This document shows positions 12,477 through 24,260 of a stretch of 64,000 bases of DNA, in pieces. Both the position numbers and the translations under genes were made by a program. The notes under the pieces were generated by a model. It was not told the DNA's origin. It did not search any database and saw only the letters and a list, made by a program, of their open reading frames with translations. Within the stretch, counting starts at the first letter, position 1; the number at the start of each line of letters is the position of its first letter. This stretch comes from Pycnopodia helianthoides (Eukaryota > Echinodermata > Asteroidea > Forcipulatida > Asteriidae), in the NCBI GenBank assembly GCA_032158295.1, contig CM063250.1, positions 5,195,001 through 5,259,000 of the forward strand. The letters run 5' to 3'.

Positions 12477-13742
12477 TGTTTTAACAAGACAAGACCTTTA
12501 AATTTAGTTTGAACAACATGGTGTTATTAGACTTGCTTAAGTCTTTTACTTGGGGGTGTTTATGTCTCAAAACCTCTGCCCTCTTTATCTTCTATCTGCT
12601 CATTACAGTTTTATTCTTGTTTCTGCTCCGTTTAAACATCTTTTGGTTTTCTTTTCCTGCAAATTGCTTTTTATACAACAAATCCTCGGCACTGGACTAT
12701 AAGGTCCTTGCTTCGTGCAGTTGTATGGATTTCATAAAGAGGGTTTTGCATACTTTGGAGATCCTTGTAAGTGGTGTTTATTGATTAAGAGTGGTCTCCA
12801 AAAAACTGTTTGGCAAAAAGAAACATTCAGTTTCTCAGAAAAAAAACTTGTTTATTTTTTAAAGATTTTTTTCCCCCCGAACTTATTCGCATTTTTCACT
12901 TAATGACCTTTTGATCATTACGGATTTAAAATTGCAATTAACGACCTTGAGACGACGAAATGTAGGGCGTTTTATCTTTTTTGGATTATGTCAACTTGCC
13001 AGTGCAATTTTACTATTGTTTCTCCTACAGTAAAGTGTGTTGAGGCCTGCTAAAAAAATGCTTAAAATTATTACTATTATCGTTATCGTCATTATTATCA
13101 TCACTGTTTTTATTAGTATCAGTTTCAGCAAGGATTAAAAAAAAAGTGGTGTACATTTTCTTTTTAAATTTTAATTACAAATGCTTGCTTACTTTAGCTT
13201 TTCTCACATGTTTTTAGAATGAGATAAACTAGAGTACAACAGACACCCGTGGCCCTGTCTATAGATCATGTGCAAGTCTCAGGCACATTTCTGGGGAAAC
13301 TTGCATTCCCGCATCCAGTATTTTGCAATCAAGGTGCGAAGGAAAACAAATCGCGCGATTTTTTTTATGAAGCCAAAATCATCCAAAACGTGTTCAAGGG
13401 AAACTTGCATGGTTTACTACTGTACAGGAACCATTATGTACATGTACATGTACACAACACTGACTGCAGTAGACGATTGCACACGTGGAGCATACATGTT
13501 AGCCAGAGGGGTGTCCTGGGTGTCTTTTGGACACAGTGTTTTAAATTTGGACACCCTGTTTTATCTGTCATTTACATATAAATGTATTGAAAGTGAACAA
13601 TTTGGACACCCAGTTTTTAAATTTCCACCAAATTTGACACCCTTTCACCTGCTAAGACCTTGACGTGGAGCATCAACCCCCTTGCACGCACACACGTCAC
13701 AGGGGCAATTGTGCCGCGCTCACCATTTTGGGAGTCAACGGG

Positions 13743-13898
13743 AGGCCTGGAATTTCATCTTCGAGAAAGCAGTGCCATTTTCATTTTGTAAAGGGCACTT
13801 CCATTGGAAAAATCTTTAAGTCTATGGGGAAGTTTTGAAGGGGCACCGAGGCCAAGACCAGGGCAACGGAGGCCATGGCCTCAGTGTAATTCCAGGCC
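13743..13898. mobile_element. Short MITE, 'GGCCTGGAATTTCATC' family, copy 1
   Basis: About 156 bp from GGCCTGGAATT to AATTCCAGGCC. Core GGGCACTTCCATTGG and GGCCAAGACCAGGGCAAC is shared with copies at 16471 and 17707. Confidence 0.78.
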
Positions 13899-14094
13899 CG
13901 AGGTAAGCGTGTAAGCGCAGCCTCCCCTACAAATTTGCACTACACTGTGTAACACACAGTGACTTACATGTTTAAAAAAAACAAACATTTTATTCAGTCT
14001 CTTTCAGGCGACGAGGTCAAGACAGCAGAAACTGCCTCCCTGAGATTCTGGCTCCAATTCCTGCCTCCCTGAGAACCTGGCTCCAATTCCATAG

Positions 14095-14305
14095 AACCGC
14101 TTGAGAATGCAAAGCAGCCAAGCACAAACAAAGTTATGCTTACAAGAATAAGGTTACCAGCCCCAAAATACCACACCACACGCACTGTACCATCTTTGAC
14201 TGGTATCCTATCTTTGACTGGTATCCTTCTTAGTTTTGCCAAGTAGAAAATTGTTCAGCAATATGTTCTGCTTTATAGCAGCTCTATGAAAATGGGTCAG
14301 TGCAT
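14095..14305. mobile_element. Short palindromic MITE, 'CATAGAGCTGCTTAAGCAC' family
   Basis: Contains AAGCAGCCAAGCACAAACAA, AATAAGGTTACCAGCC, AAAATACCACACCAC and AGCAGCTCTATGAAAATGGG. A TCTTTGACTGGTATCC unit is duplicated within it. Confidence 0.6.
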
Positions 14306-14388
14306 GTACGTGTAGGCTTGCATTATCTATGTATGTAAGGTACACAAACATACATGTACATACTATATGCCTTCTCCGATACTGTGAA

Positions 14389-14466
14389 AGAACACTGAAT
14401 TTATGCAAAACACTGAATTTATGCAAAACACTGAATTTATGCAAAACACTGCATTTATGCAAAACC
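14389..14466. repeat. 18-bp tandem repeat, about four units
   Basis: Unit CACTGAATTTATGCAAAA four times, last unit with GCATTT. The 18-bp period keeps frame, which explains a repeated peptide on the minus strand; nothing suggests it is expressed. Confidence 0.9.
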
Positions 14467-15904
14467 TTGTGTGAATCCACTATCACACCACAGTGAATAC
14501 ATGATACATTGTACCTATGCCATGTACATGTCCATTGAGACCCAAGTAGCCCCCCCCCCCTACATGTCAGTATGCAAAACAAATTATTTTAAAGTATCCA
14601 TACTTGAACATAAGTTTTACACTTTTAGTGAATCGGGTAAAATAGGAATGCTCAGACAAAAATGTGGCATTTCTGGATCATTTTGACTTTCTTTCCAAAT
14701 TCCAATGAAACTGAATCACGCTTCTGTACTAAAACATACATGTTCGAAAGTAGACAGGTGTGAAGATAAAAAATATCAAAGCGTCCAACCAACATAAACA
14801 CGGCTACATCTATTCCATTAAACTTTGAAAGAGTAGCGGGTCGCTATCCATGAGAATTCCATCAGAACGGCCGGAAACACAGAGATTGCCCAGGGTACGA
14901 GGAGAAATACGGCATCAGACATTACACAGCTTGTTCACAATGCTAAATCACGGCCACAAGCCCCCTAATGCAAATTTTGATCATGTGGCATTGTCATAAA
15001 CACTCGACAGGGCAAATCACTGCATGCGAGACGCTGCCGGTGAAGTGCACGGACGTGGACGGCCGGCCGGCAAGAAGCCCCCCCCCCCCTCCACCCGCCG
15101 CCACCGTAGCAAAGTGGAATGGATTTTTAATCAATTTGCCAGCGACGAAGGGTAAGATGTTTGCCTCATTCACATGAACACCTCCTAAAGATTTTTTTTT
15201 ACAAAATAAACGGAACTAATCGAGAGAATTGCAAATGACGAGAGCATTCTTTAAGGAGATAATAGAATACAGAACTCCACTGTTCCCCCGAGTCCAAGCA
15301 TTCTCTTCAAGTTAGTCCATTTAACTACATGTATGTAAGATAACATCTACATCTCTAGGGGTAGGGGTAAGTACATACAAGTTTTGCTAAACAGAACTGG
15401 CTAACAGTAAAAGTTTTGCTGAGCAGAGTACATGTACAGTGAAACAACCTATGTAATGATTTCTGACGATTTGTTTTGCACAGTGAATGCAATTTGGGGG
15501 GAATACATGCAGCAATCGATACATTTTGTGTAGCATTTTGCCACGCAATACATACATGTACGGGATATTTTGCTCTCTGTCCTTGCTCTATGGTGTCCAA
15601 CTGAATTTTCCAAATCCAATTACAGTGTACATTAATAGCAATGTTTTGAGAACACCTGCCCATCGATGTGCGGGCATTCCAACTTAAAGTTAAAAAGCGC
15701 CGAGATTGTGCTGCGCCTTGATGCATGACTGTTCAAAGAGATTCACCCAAGATGTGGTTGCATTCATTTTCTGTTCTTTCCACTTACCGACTTGTTAAGT
15801 TTTCATGTTAAAGCACACCTAAAGCACACTTAGTGATTAGTTTATGGTTTTTGAGGCATTGCATGGTGAGGTATCAATATATAGAGGGATCAACTCGTAA
15901 TTAG

Positions 15905-16305
15905 TTGTGGCGTGTCCTAGCCGACCGGTCAAGTGCACCGGACTCAAGCTCTGGTGTTTCTGATCAGCAGAGTGCGGGTTCGAGTCCTGGTCTTGACACT
16001 TGTGTCCTGAAGCAAGACAATTAACCATCATTGCTTCATCCTCCTGCATGGGATGTATAAAGCCGTAGGTCCGGTGCAGTGTGTAATGCACCTTATCGTT
16101 TAGTGAAGGGGGTTTGCCCTGGTGTTTCTGGCAGTGGCTGCTGAATGCGCCGCAGCACCGTGTATACTGTTATAAGGTGCTACAATGTACGAAAATTGGT
16201 CTCCAAATTTAAAAGTTCAAAAACCTAAAGTTTTCTCTTGTTCAAGTGCCCGAGTATCATATTGGTAGAAACATGCGCTACATAAGACTCCGGTATTATT
16301 ATCAA
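15905..16305 (+). mobile_element. tRNA-derived SINE (family A), near full length, copy 1
   Basis: Starts GTGGCGTGTCCTAGCCGA (A-box region), B box GGGTTCGAGTCC at 15977-15988, central AAGCAAGACAATTAACCATC, and tail GCGCTACATAAGACTCCGG then TATTATTAT. Homologous over its length to 55333-55735. Confidence 0.82.
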
Positions 16306-16470
16306 ATTTTTAATAAGCAATTTCAATAATAATTCAAATTATTTTTTGCTTTCATTTAATAATCACTTTTTTTATGTAATGTACATTGCCATGTAGAATA
16401 TTTATCAATCAATTTCTAGGCCACATGCTTTGTTCTAGTACGAGCAAGGAATACTTTCCTTCGTAAATGC

Positions 16471-16643
16471 AGGCCTGGAATTAAACAGAGGGCCACAGAG
16501 GCCATGGCCTCAGTTTCCCCTAGTCTTGGCCTTGGTGCCCCTTCAAAACTTTCCAATACACTTTAAGATCTTTCAGTACACATGTCAGTGCCCTTTGCAA
16601 AATGAAAATGGCCTTGCCATCCCGAAAGATGAAATTCCAGGCC
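16471..16643. mobile_element. Short MITE, 'GGCCTGGAATTTCATC' family, copy 2 (inverted)
   Basis: AGGCCTGGAATTAAAC ... GATGAAATTCCAGGCC, opposite orientation to the copies at 13743 and 17707. Confidence 0.78.
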
Positions 16644-16841
16644 GGCTAAAACTATAAAATACATTGTACCATCATACCATTATATCATATTGTGCAGAAA
16701 CACAATTTGTGGGTTCTTTTTTTCCCGGCATGTTCGGAGGAGGGGGGGGGGGAGGGGGAGGGGACACATCCAAAACATTTAGACAGACTAGATTTCAACT
16801 CTGACACTAATTACACAACACCATCATAAAAAAAAACCAAC

Positions 16842-16982
16842 CTCCTTATCTCGCTTGAACCACTTGGCAAAGGATAAACTTCCCCGACGTTTCCCAAAAT
16901 CTATACTGGTCTTCCTCTTTCCGGCTGAGTCCATACTCGCCCGTCTCTTCTTTTCGCTGACTCCCGCCTCCTCTTCATCCAT
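16842..16982 (-). CDS. Candidate first coding exon, unidentified gene (47 codons)
   Basis: On the minus strand an ATG at 16982-16980 opens MDEEEAGVSEKKRRASMDSA, then GKRKTSIDFGKRRGSLSFAK and WFKRDKE, ending exactly before a GT (GAG then GTTGGT). The segment is GC-richer than its flanks, strongly charged, and holds three basophilic kinase-like sites (RRAS, RKTS, KRRGS). Just upstream lie a CT-rich run and a CT microsatellite, common in 5' UTRs. It ends in phase 0, as does the candidate exon at 7114-7200, so the two could be alternative starts of one gene transcribed leftward. I do not recognise the protein, and no downstream exon was found. Confidence 0.4.
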
Positions 16983-17236
16983 TTTCTTTTCTTTTTTCCC
17001 TCAATTTTTAATCTCTGGGAAAGAGAGAGAGAGAGAGTTCCAACAAGATGCAGACCTGCCTCCTGTCTTTAAGCTCTTGCGGTTAAAAAATATTTCTCCT
17101 TTAGGAAGGCTCTAAAGTGGATGATGATGCAGACGTAGATGCCATGAACGTTTGCAAGTGGTGACGTACCGGGTTCTCCTACACAGACATAAAGATGTAT
17201 GCATGACGACTGTCTAGAGAGAGACGGTGCATCTAC

Positions 17237-17259
17237 ACGTACACACACACACACACACC
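17237..17259. repeat. (AC)n microsatellite
   Basis: About 10 AC units in the region upstream (minus-strand sense) of the candidate exon at 16842-16982. Confidence 0.9.
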
Positions 17260-17706
17260 GTGCACCGCAACGGCAGTCAGATGCCTCTCCATCAATAAGT
17301 GTATTCCATGTGCAATGCGAGGGGGGGGGAGTAGGAGGGAAAATGCACCGTGAGCAAAGGATATGCAGCCGTGGATGCTGTGCACGGTCTCCTGGGATCG
17401 TATATCAATTACACCCGATTGATACAACGTTAGGAAAGCGTAGTGGAAGTGGAAATTGTTTATCCGATACAACTTATCGAGTTAATGACGACTTTATCGT
17501 TGGTGCAGCCGCCTTGACTTTTTTTTTGTCGCATTCAAAATGAACTAAAATCGAGGCTTGGAGTGCAAAATAGTCTGACACCTTTTTAGATGGTGTATGA
17601 GTAATAAGTATTAATTGGTGTTATTACAAACAGGGAACAATACCAACATGGTTACAGTGCAGTATGATTAATGTTTATAAATCTACAAGGTATAAAATGA
17701 TGAAGG

Positions 17707-17858
17707 ACTGGCCTTTCATCTTTGAGAGGGCAAGGCTATTTTCATTATGCAAAGGGCACTTCCATTGGGAATTCTTAAAGTCAATGGGAAACATTTGAAG
17801 GGGCACCAAGGCCAAGACCAGGGCAACAGAGGCCATGGCCTCTGTGACTTCCAGGCCT
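17707..17858. mobile_element. Short MITE, 'GGCCTGGAATTTCATC' family, copy 3
   Basis: Begins CTGGCCTTTCATCTT and ends CTTCCAGGCC. About 85% similar by eye to copy 1 across the centre. Confidence 0.75.
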
Positions 17859-18164
17859 AATGATGTATTTGTTCACAATGTTTGCAAAAGAAAATGTGTT
17901 AAAAACACCTACAAATTTCACCTTCTTGGCGCCGTTTCATTGTACACGATGAAACTGTCAGTATACTCGACTTTGTTTATGGCGTAATCACTGGTCGCGT
18001 GTCTGAACTCTAACTGGCTCTGCCTAATTCAATTAAAACTAGAACTGATGTGATCAATCATCATGCTCACAAAGTAACCTAAACGTTATCACAAATACAA
18101 GTATGTTAAGTGTGCAATGAGCCTTGTTGGCACACAAATTTTAGGTTGAAGGCATGTTTTATTT

Positions 18165-18438
18165 TTCAATTTTATTTGTTTACTTTCATTTATTTATTTA
18201 TTTATTTACTTTATTCTTTATTTTATTAAATGTAATTTTTAATTTATATTTTTTAACTATATTTTATTCACTTTTATTTACTTTAATTTATGGTTTATTT
18301 AGTTATTTTTATTATTAATATTTATTTATTTATTTATTTTATTTTATTTTATTTATTTATTTGTTTTTAATTTTTATTTTTTTATTTTTTTATTATTATT
18401 ATTATTATTTATTATATATTTTTTTTTTGGGGGGGGGA
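18165..18438. repeat. TTTA-rich low-complexity tract ending in a G run
   Basis: About 260 bases of TTTAT/TTTA sequence, then TTTTTTTT and a run of nine G. Perhaps an expanded retrotransposon tail. Confidence 0.85.
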
Positions 18439-18534
18439 CAATTCATTGCCGGCGAGACATTTACATGGATCACATTCCCATGCTCTGACCATCATGTGTA
18501 TGTACTGTACATGGTATACAAGTACATTGTATAA

Positions 18535-18720
18535 ATTGAATTAGATTTCGAATTGGAAATTGTATTGTCCGCCTCATAAAAACACAGAATTTTGTATCCA
18601 TTTGGCAAATAAGAATACACAATTCATTTAGTTCTTAAAACAATAACTTATTGACAAAGTTACATGTACACGTATTCAAAGGACATAAAATAAGCACTCA
18701 AATACATTTGTAAAACATCT
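18535..18720. repeat. Dispersed repeat (TTAGATTTCGAATTGG start), copy 2
   Basis: Counterpart of 5170-5470: GTATTGTCCGCC then AAAAACACAGAATTTTG and TTGGCAAATAAGAATACACA. Confidence 0.45.
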
Positions 18721-18864
18721 ACTGAAACAAAAGAATACAAAGATCCAAGTACACTGTACCAGACATGAAAGCCGTGACTGTGGCTGCAGCTTCATGAACG
18801 GCTATGGCTCCCAGAACTCGAATAAAAAAAATTAAAAAATTCCAAATGACCATAGGGCCAAATT

Positions 18865-19043
18865 TTAACGAGCCTGTACACACAAAAAACTCGCTTAGCA
18901 CAGACAACTATTGCTTAACAGAAACAGGTTACCAGCTAAAATTCCATCAAGTTGACATTGGTGCGACCGGTGCCCAACACCTTCGTATTTTTGCTCATTT
19001 TAAAGCAGTGAGTATTTTCTTCTTAACAGCTTCATGAAATCGG
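18865..19043. mobile_element. Degenerate 'CATAGAGCTGCTTAAGCAC' MITE
   Basis: GCTTAGCACAGACAACTA, AACAGGTTACCAGCTAAAAT and CAGCTTCATGAAATCGGGCC mark an old copy. Confidence 0.5.
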
Positions 19044-19780
19044 GCCACGGTTTGAGTCGTATAATTCCACATTCACACATTGCATGTGCATTCACATGGT
19101 CAGGCGTAGTGTAGAGCGTGTTGATTTTCAAGAGAGTTACATCTTGGCATAGGCCTACAAAATATTCCAGATGCTCGACGTGCTCATATGGTTATTACCG
19201 CCACAAAAGAAAGGGAAAAAAACCTTAAGTGGTTTAAATAACACTGCGCGCAATTACTTTTTGTCCGCTATTACATTCCGTGTGTGTGTAGAGGGAGCCG
19301 TCCGCAGGGGCTTCATCATTTTTCTTGATAAAAAGTGGCATCGAATTACATCAATCCCAGACTTGTGTGTGTGTAACACTGAGATCTGGAGGAACACTTC
19401 AAGAGCAGACCGCCTTTTTATTTTATACAAAATGCATTCACAAGTCGGCAAGGGGGGTTTCTGTGCGTACTTCACACTGATATGCAAAGTTGAAGTGGGT
19501 TAGGGTTTGACAATGAACGATGCATCCACTGTCGGCTAATAGTGTCGTCGTTTGCTTAATTTGTATCAACTTGGAAGATGAATGGACAATGCGTAACCTT
19601 TGATTTGGCATTGTTTATGGGAAAGAACCTTTGACATTTACTGTGGAACGGGTTCGCGAATTTCACTCAAACACGAGCAAAGGTACTGGAGTGCAATTCT
19701 CTGCCCCTCATACCCCCCCCCTCTCTCTCTCCAGGGGTCAAATTTGCGGGTGGGGGGGGGAGGATTTACTGCATGTACAT

Positions 19781-20063
19781 GTAGATTGTAGGGCTTGTAC
19801 CTCAACATTTTTACTGGACCAGAAACGTTCGTACAAGACCAGTATCAAAATGAGAAAACAAAAAAACACACTAAATTATCCAGTTTTTAATTTGAACAAG
19901 CACTTAGGCATGTAAGAGAAAATTTACCTTATTCGTTTCTGTTCAAAAATATTGAGGCAATACATGTATCATTCACTTAAAAAAAACACAAGACTGCCGG
20001 ACTTGTCCAGTCATAGGTTTACTGGCCTCGGGCCTGCGGTCCAGTGTAGATTTCAAGCCCAAC
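19781..20063. mobile_element. 'CAGGGCTCGAATTT' family element, inverted copy
   Basis: GTAGGGCTTGTACCTC ... TACTGGCCTCGGGCCTGCGG and GATTTCAAGCCC. Related to 46040-46425. Confidence 0.6.
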
Positions 20064-20604
20064 AGCAGTGGACACTTGTCAACTTTAACAAAAAATCCAT
20101 ACGTTCACGCTCTATTTCTTCCCGATGGAACTGACGTGGAAGAAGCATCTTGAAACATTCATGTACTCTAAGCGCAAGCAGAGATTTCAACCATGGAATC
20201 TCATGAAGGCAATGGTTCTCCGTTCTTGTATAAAGACAACTTGGCAGTTTTTCTTCGATAAAGGCACGGGAGGCCATTTTGACCTCCACGATAAAGGTCA
20301 CCTCTCTAGATATTGACCCAGTTCACCTGACGTCATCATCCAAACCGCCTTGTGCGTTACAACGGTGTATTTTAAGGCGACATGGCGTTTAATATACGCT
20401 TACCCATTGACTCCAAAAATGGTGAGCACGTCAACAGTCACCGCATGTGCTGATGTGAAATGCGTGCAAAGAAGGGGGGACAATTTAAGGAAAACTTACA
20501 ACTTCTACTAGAACATTTCAAATGGCAACGAGGGTCCTCTTTGCCCAGGACCTAGTTTCATAGGTTTGCAGAAAATACTAATAGCTTAGAAAACAAATTT
20601 CTGC

Positions 20605-21207
20605 TCAGGCCCCCCAAAATAAGGGTTGTTTCCGGTTCCCCGACCGACCCTAGTTTTTAAGCTGCGACCCTAAACTTTTTATTCGGCCTTTAAAAAAAAA
20701 AACGAAAAAAAAAAACTATTTTACCTGGAAGAAAATGTCTGACTTTTACCAACATTTGAAATAAAAACCAGAACATATCAAGAAGAATTTACAGATATCT
20801 CCGTGATTTGAGCCTGCGATGTCCAACGACTCGACTACGAGTGAAAAATACCCACAATTCAATTCGCAGCACTGTATGAAGCGCATTCCACGGGTTTGCG
20901 CACATTTTTGCAAAACAGGCCGCTTGAACTGCCAATCTAAAGAGCGCAAACTGAAGATTGCGCTCAATTTGCAAGGTCGGGCAGATTAACTGCCAAATCT
21001 GCAGAGTGCAAACTGCAGTTTGCGCGCAAATTTTTCCCAATTCCTTGTGCAAATTCGTTGATTGCGCTCAATACATGAACGATTGTGGAAGTATCGTCAA
21101 TCGTATCGGAATTTAAAAAAAATGCAAAATAAAAAAACTTTCCGACCTACCGACCCTATTTTTAAATGACATGTAATCGGAAACAGAACTCTTTTTTTTT
21201 GGCCTCA
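20605..21207. mobile_element. Inverted-repeat element with CCGACCCTA blocks, about 600 bp
   Basis: CAGGCCCCCCAAAATAAGGG with TTTCCGGTT near the left, and the inverted GGAAACAGAACTC...GGCCTCAG at the right. Contains CCGACCCTA twice. The left half is homologous to 37680-38085. Confidence 0.6.
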
Positions 21208-21329
21208 GGGAAAATTTAAGCAGGGAACCAGTCACAAAAATTGTGCACATGACGTGGTATTTTGGTTGGTAACCTTTTTTCTAGAAAGCAAAGTTGTGCT
21301 AAGTAATTTTTTATATGAAACTCGGCCCA

Positions 21330-21513
21330 GGGCTCAATTTCATAGAGTTGGTTTCAGCACAAAAAAGGAGCTAAGCACAACGAAATCTTGCCTACCAGAA
21401 TAAGGTTACCAGCCAAAATACCACGTCATCTGTAATGGTATCCTGCATATTTTTGCTAGCAGAAAACTGATAAGCAATATTTTTTTGCTTCAGCAGCTCT
21501 ATGAAGTTGGGCC
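21330..21513. mobile_element. 'CATAGAGCTGCTTAAGCAC' MITE, good copy
   Basis: GGGCTCAATTTCATAGAG ... CTCTATGAAGTTGGGCCC, with AATAAGGTTACCAGCCAAAA and TACCACGTCA inside. Clear inverted ends. Confidence 0.72.
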
Positions 21514-21630
21514 CAGGTCTTTGTTCTCTTAAAGTCATTATAGATATTTGTATTTTCCAAGGACAGTGCTGTTTGTTATTTTTCTCTGATTTTTCGCCAT
21601 ATTCCCCATTTTTACTTCCACATCAATTAA

Positions 21631-22014
21631 AGGAACATTACAGAATTGGTAAGAAAGAAACTTGTAAAATATACTTTTTGATCACAGATTTACATAAAAC
21701 TTACACAGTCTAATGATGATGATAGTAGAAAACATCCCTTGAAATATTTCTGTCTGAATTGCCATATTTGATGAGAAATAAATAAACTAATTTCCGATTG
21801 GAGTTTATCGCTCAGTGAGCGTTTTATTCATTTGTTGAATCTATATGATTTCATGCAAAGTGTAATCGGTTTTTCACTATTTTCCTGTGACCCAAATGGC
21901 CGATCGATCTCAAACTTCTACAGGTTTGTCAGTTTATGTATATGGTGGATTACACAAAGTGCTTACACTGCCAGCAACTGTTTTGTTAGCAAAAACCAAT
22001 TCTGTAATGCTCCT
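21631..22014. mobile_element. TTAA MITE, 'AGGAACATTACAG' family, copy 1
   Basis: 384 bp flanked by TTAA. Inverted ends AGGAACATTACAGAATTGG and CCAATTCTGTAATGCTCCT. Interior nearly identical to copies at 31239, 43152 and 61346 (GGAGTTTATCGCTCAGTGA, GATCGATCTCAAACTTC). Confidence 0.93.
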
Positions 22015-23556
22015 TTAACATAAATGCATCCCACTCTTTTTAAAATTTAAATGCTCATTATTATACTATACTGACCTAGTTTTATTTGTGGAAATGACCG
22101 TGTTTTAAAGCGAATAACAAAATACAAGACTCGCCCCTCTAGCTACACAATGTATGTACCATGGATCTCCCTTTACCCCTCTGGAGTTCACGTTAGCGCA
22201 GCGGGAACTCTGTTAAAATCGCCACAACTTCTTGCACCCACCACTGTCACTAAAGTGTTGAGCTATTGATATTTGACCGGTTTCACATTCTACCATTTGT
22301 GCAATAATCACCCGCCGCCGTCCTACATGAAGTGGGCGTAGCACAGTATGCAGACAGCTTATTGCAGTTTACATCAAATGCGTTTTATCCCACGGCCTGT
22401 TTATAAATATCTCGCGATATACTTCAAGGCATTTCAGCCAGTTGTTGGCCTCTTCTCTGCCCATGACTGACACGGTCACTGGATGCGACTACAAAACCGG
22501 AGAAAGTGGGAAATAGTCCACGGTAATTTACATTCCACTCACAATAAACTGTTAACACCCAACACAGCATGCCTAAAGACAAGAGTACACATTGAACAAC
22601 CAGCTTGCTCACGTGTGCACATTACAAAGTCACAATGTGTCCTTTCTACCGTGTAAAGAAATTGAGCTGGCAGGGTAAAATTGTATGTACACATGTACAC
22701 TATCATCAAACCACGGTCTTTCTCCTTTGAAGATAGATTTACAGATATGGCGCTAATTTCTTGAACTTTATAAGACCAGACGACACACACAATTTTCTTA
22801 GACCAACTGCGCTTAAAGGTACAAGTTGCCTTGGATCCAGCAGTTGGTCTTAAAAAAGCGTTTGTAACCGTTTGTTATAAAATGCAAGATGAAAGATGTT
22901 TCAAAAGTAAAATACAATGATCCACACAAGCATGCCTCAAAATTTTGTGGTTTTCCTTTTACATCGTAAACTAACATGGTCAGACGGTCGGCCATAAAAT
23001 GAGGTAGAATTTCTCATTCCAATGACTTTGCTTTAAATATGAACTAAATATAGACGTCAGTCCGTCATTAAACTACTCAATAATAGTGTTGTGCTTGAGC
23101 CGGCTCGATTTAAAGACAAACTTTTGTAGATGCTCCAACCGAAAAAACATCAATCCTAGCATGGCGTATTGTTTTCAAGCGATGACGTCAGAAGACAGGA
23201 TTGAGCCTGCTGGATGGTTGTCACCACGGCTCTACTTATGCTCTCCTAACACACACGCATGTAATCGCCCGCGCACACATTCTGCAAAATGTTCCCTCAA
23301 CATTCTGTGCAGGGATCGCATTGCACATACTTGTGGAAACAGAATCACATTCCGCGGTGTTACTACTTAAGTAATTGTATACGGGAGGGGGGGGGGGAAA
23401 CATCAAACTGACTTCACTGCCGAGATTCCTGTGTTATGATTGGCGTGGTGATATTTCATTAAAAACTTAAGATGGAGACGACAGACATCTTAGGGATACT
23501 GACCTCATTCACCTCAAAATGTAGATAAAGCGGGTCTTACGTTACAAGGAGGTTAA

Positions 23557-23690
23557 AGGGTGTGTACAACATTGGTAAGATTGAAAATATAAATGTTCAC
23601 AGATTTGCACATAACTGTACATGTACATGGTATTAATTAAGATGGCATTGGTGGTAAACTTCCCCTTGAAACGTTTTTCTTGAAGGCTAA
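23557..23690. mobile_element. TTAA MITE, 'AGGGTGTGTACAA' family, truncated copy 2
   Basis: Begins after TTAA with AGGGTGTGTACAACATTGG and follows 7840-8190 for about 130 bases, then diverges. No right end found. Confidence 0.6.
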
Positions 23691-24035
23691 ATGATTAGAG
23701 GGAGGGGGGTTCTGATTAGAAAAACTTGCTGTATAAATGACCAGGCCTGCCACTTTGGGGTTAGATTCTCGAAAAACTGCCTCGCTTGTTTTGAACTGCA
23801 CAGTAGCAAAAAGGAGGATACAAAACAAGTATCTTTTAATGAAAATTCATCATGTGGGAGTTGAGGATTACATTTCTATTTGTTTCTTTTCACAGATGGA
23901 TATCTAGTAATAATACATTCAAAACACGCACTGTGGTAATCTGTCCCTGGTGAAATGGTAACTCTGAGATTTCTTGACGTTTTTTTTAATATCGAGTTTC
24001 CAGACGGGCACCTGAGGAATAGTTCATGCGTGTTG

Positions 24036-24260
24036 TTTCAATCTGAAAGCTCACTGACTGTAAAAAAAATATAAAAAAGGCCCAATCCTCAGGAAAAAAA
24101 GACGTTGAGTATGAAATACTGTCTGACAGTCAAGAAGTCGAGAGTCAAGCAGTTACATTGTGAAGATCTCCAAATCACCATTAATTGTATTGATTGCCGC
24201 AATTAAAATAAGTATATAACATGCAAAAAATCCCTGACCAAAACATTCTTTTTTATAATT
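24036..24260. repeat. Dispersed repeat (TCAATCTGAAAGCTCACTGA family), copy 2
   Basis: TTTCAATCTGAAAGCTCACT, ATACTGTCTGACAGTCAAG, GAAGATCTCCAAATCACCA and GATTGCCGCAATTAAAATAA align with the copies at 4876 and 58975. Confidence 0.55.
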
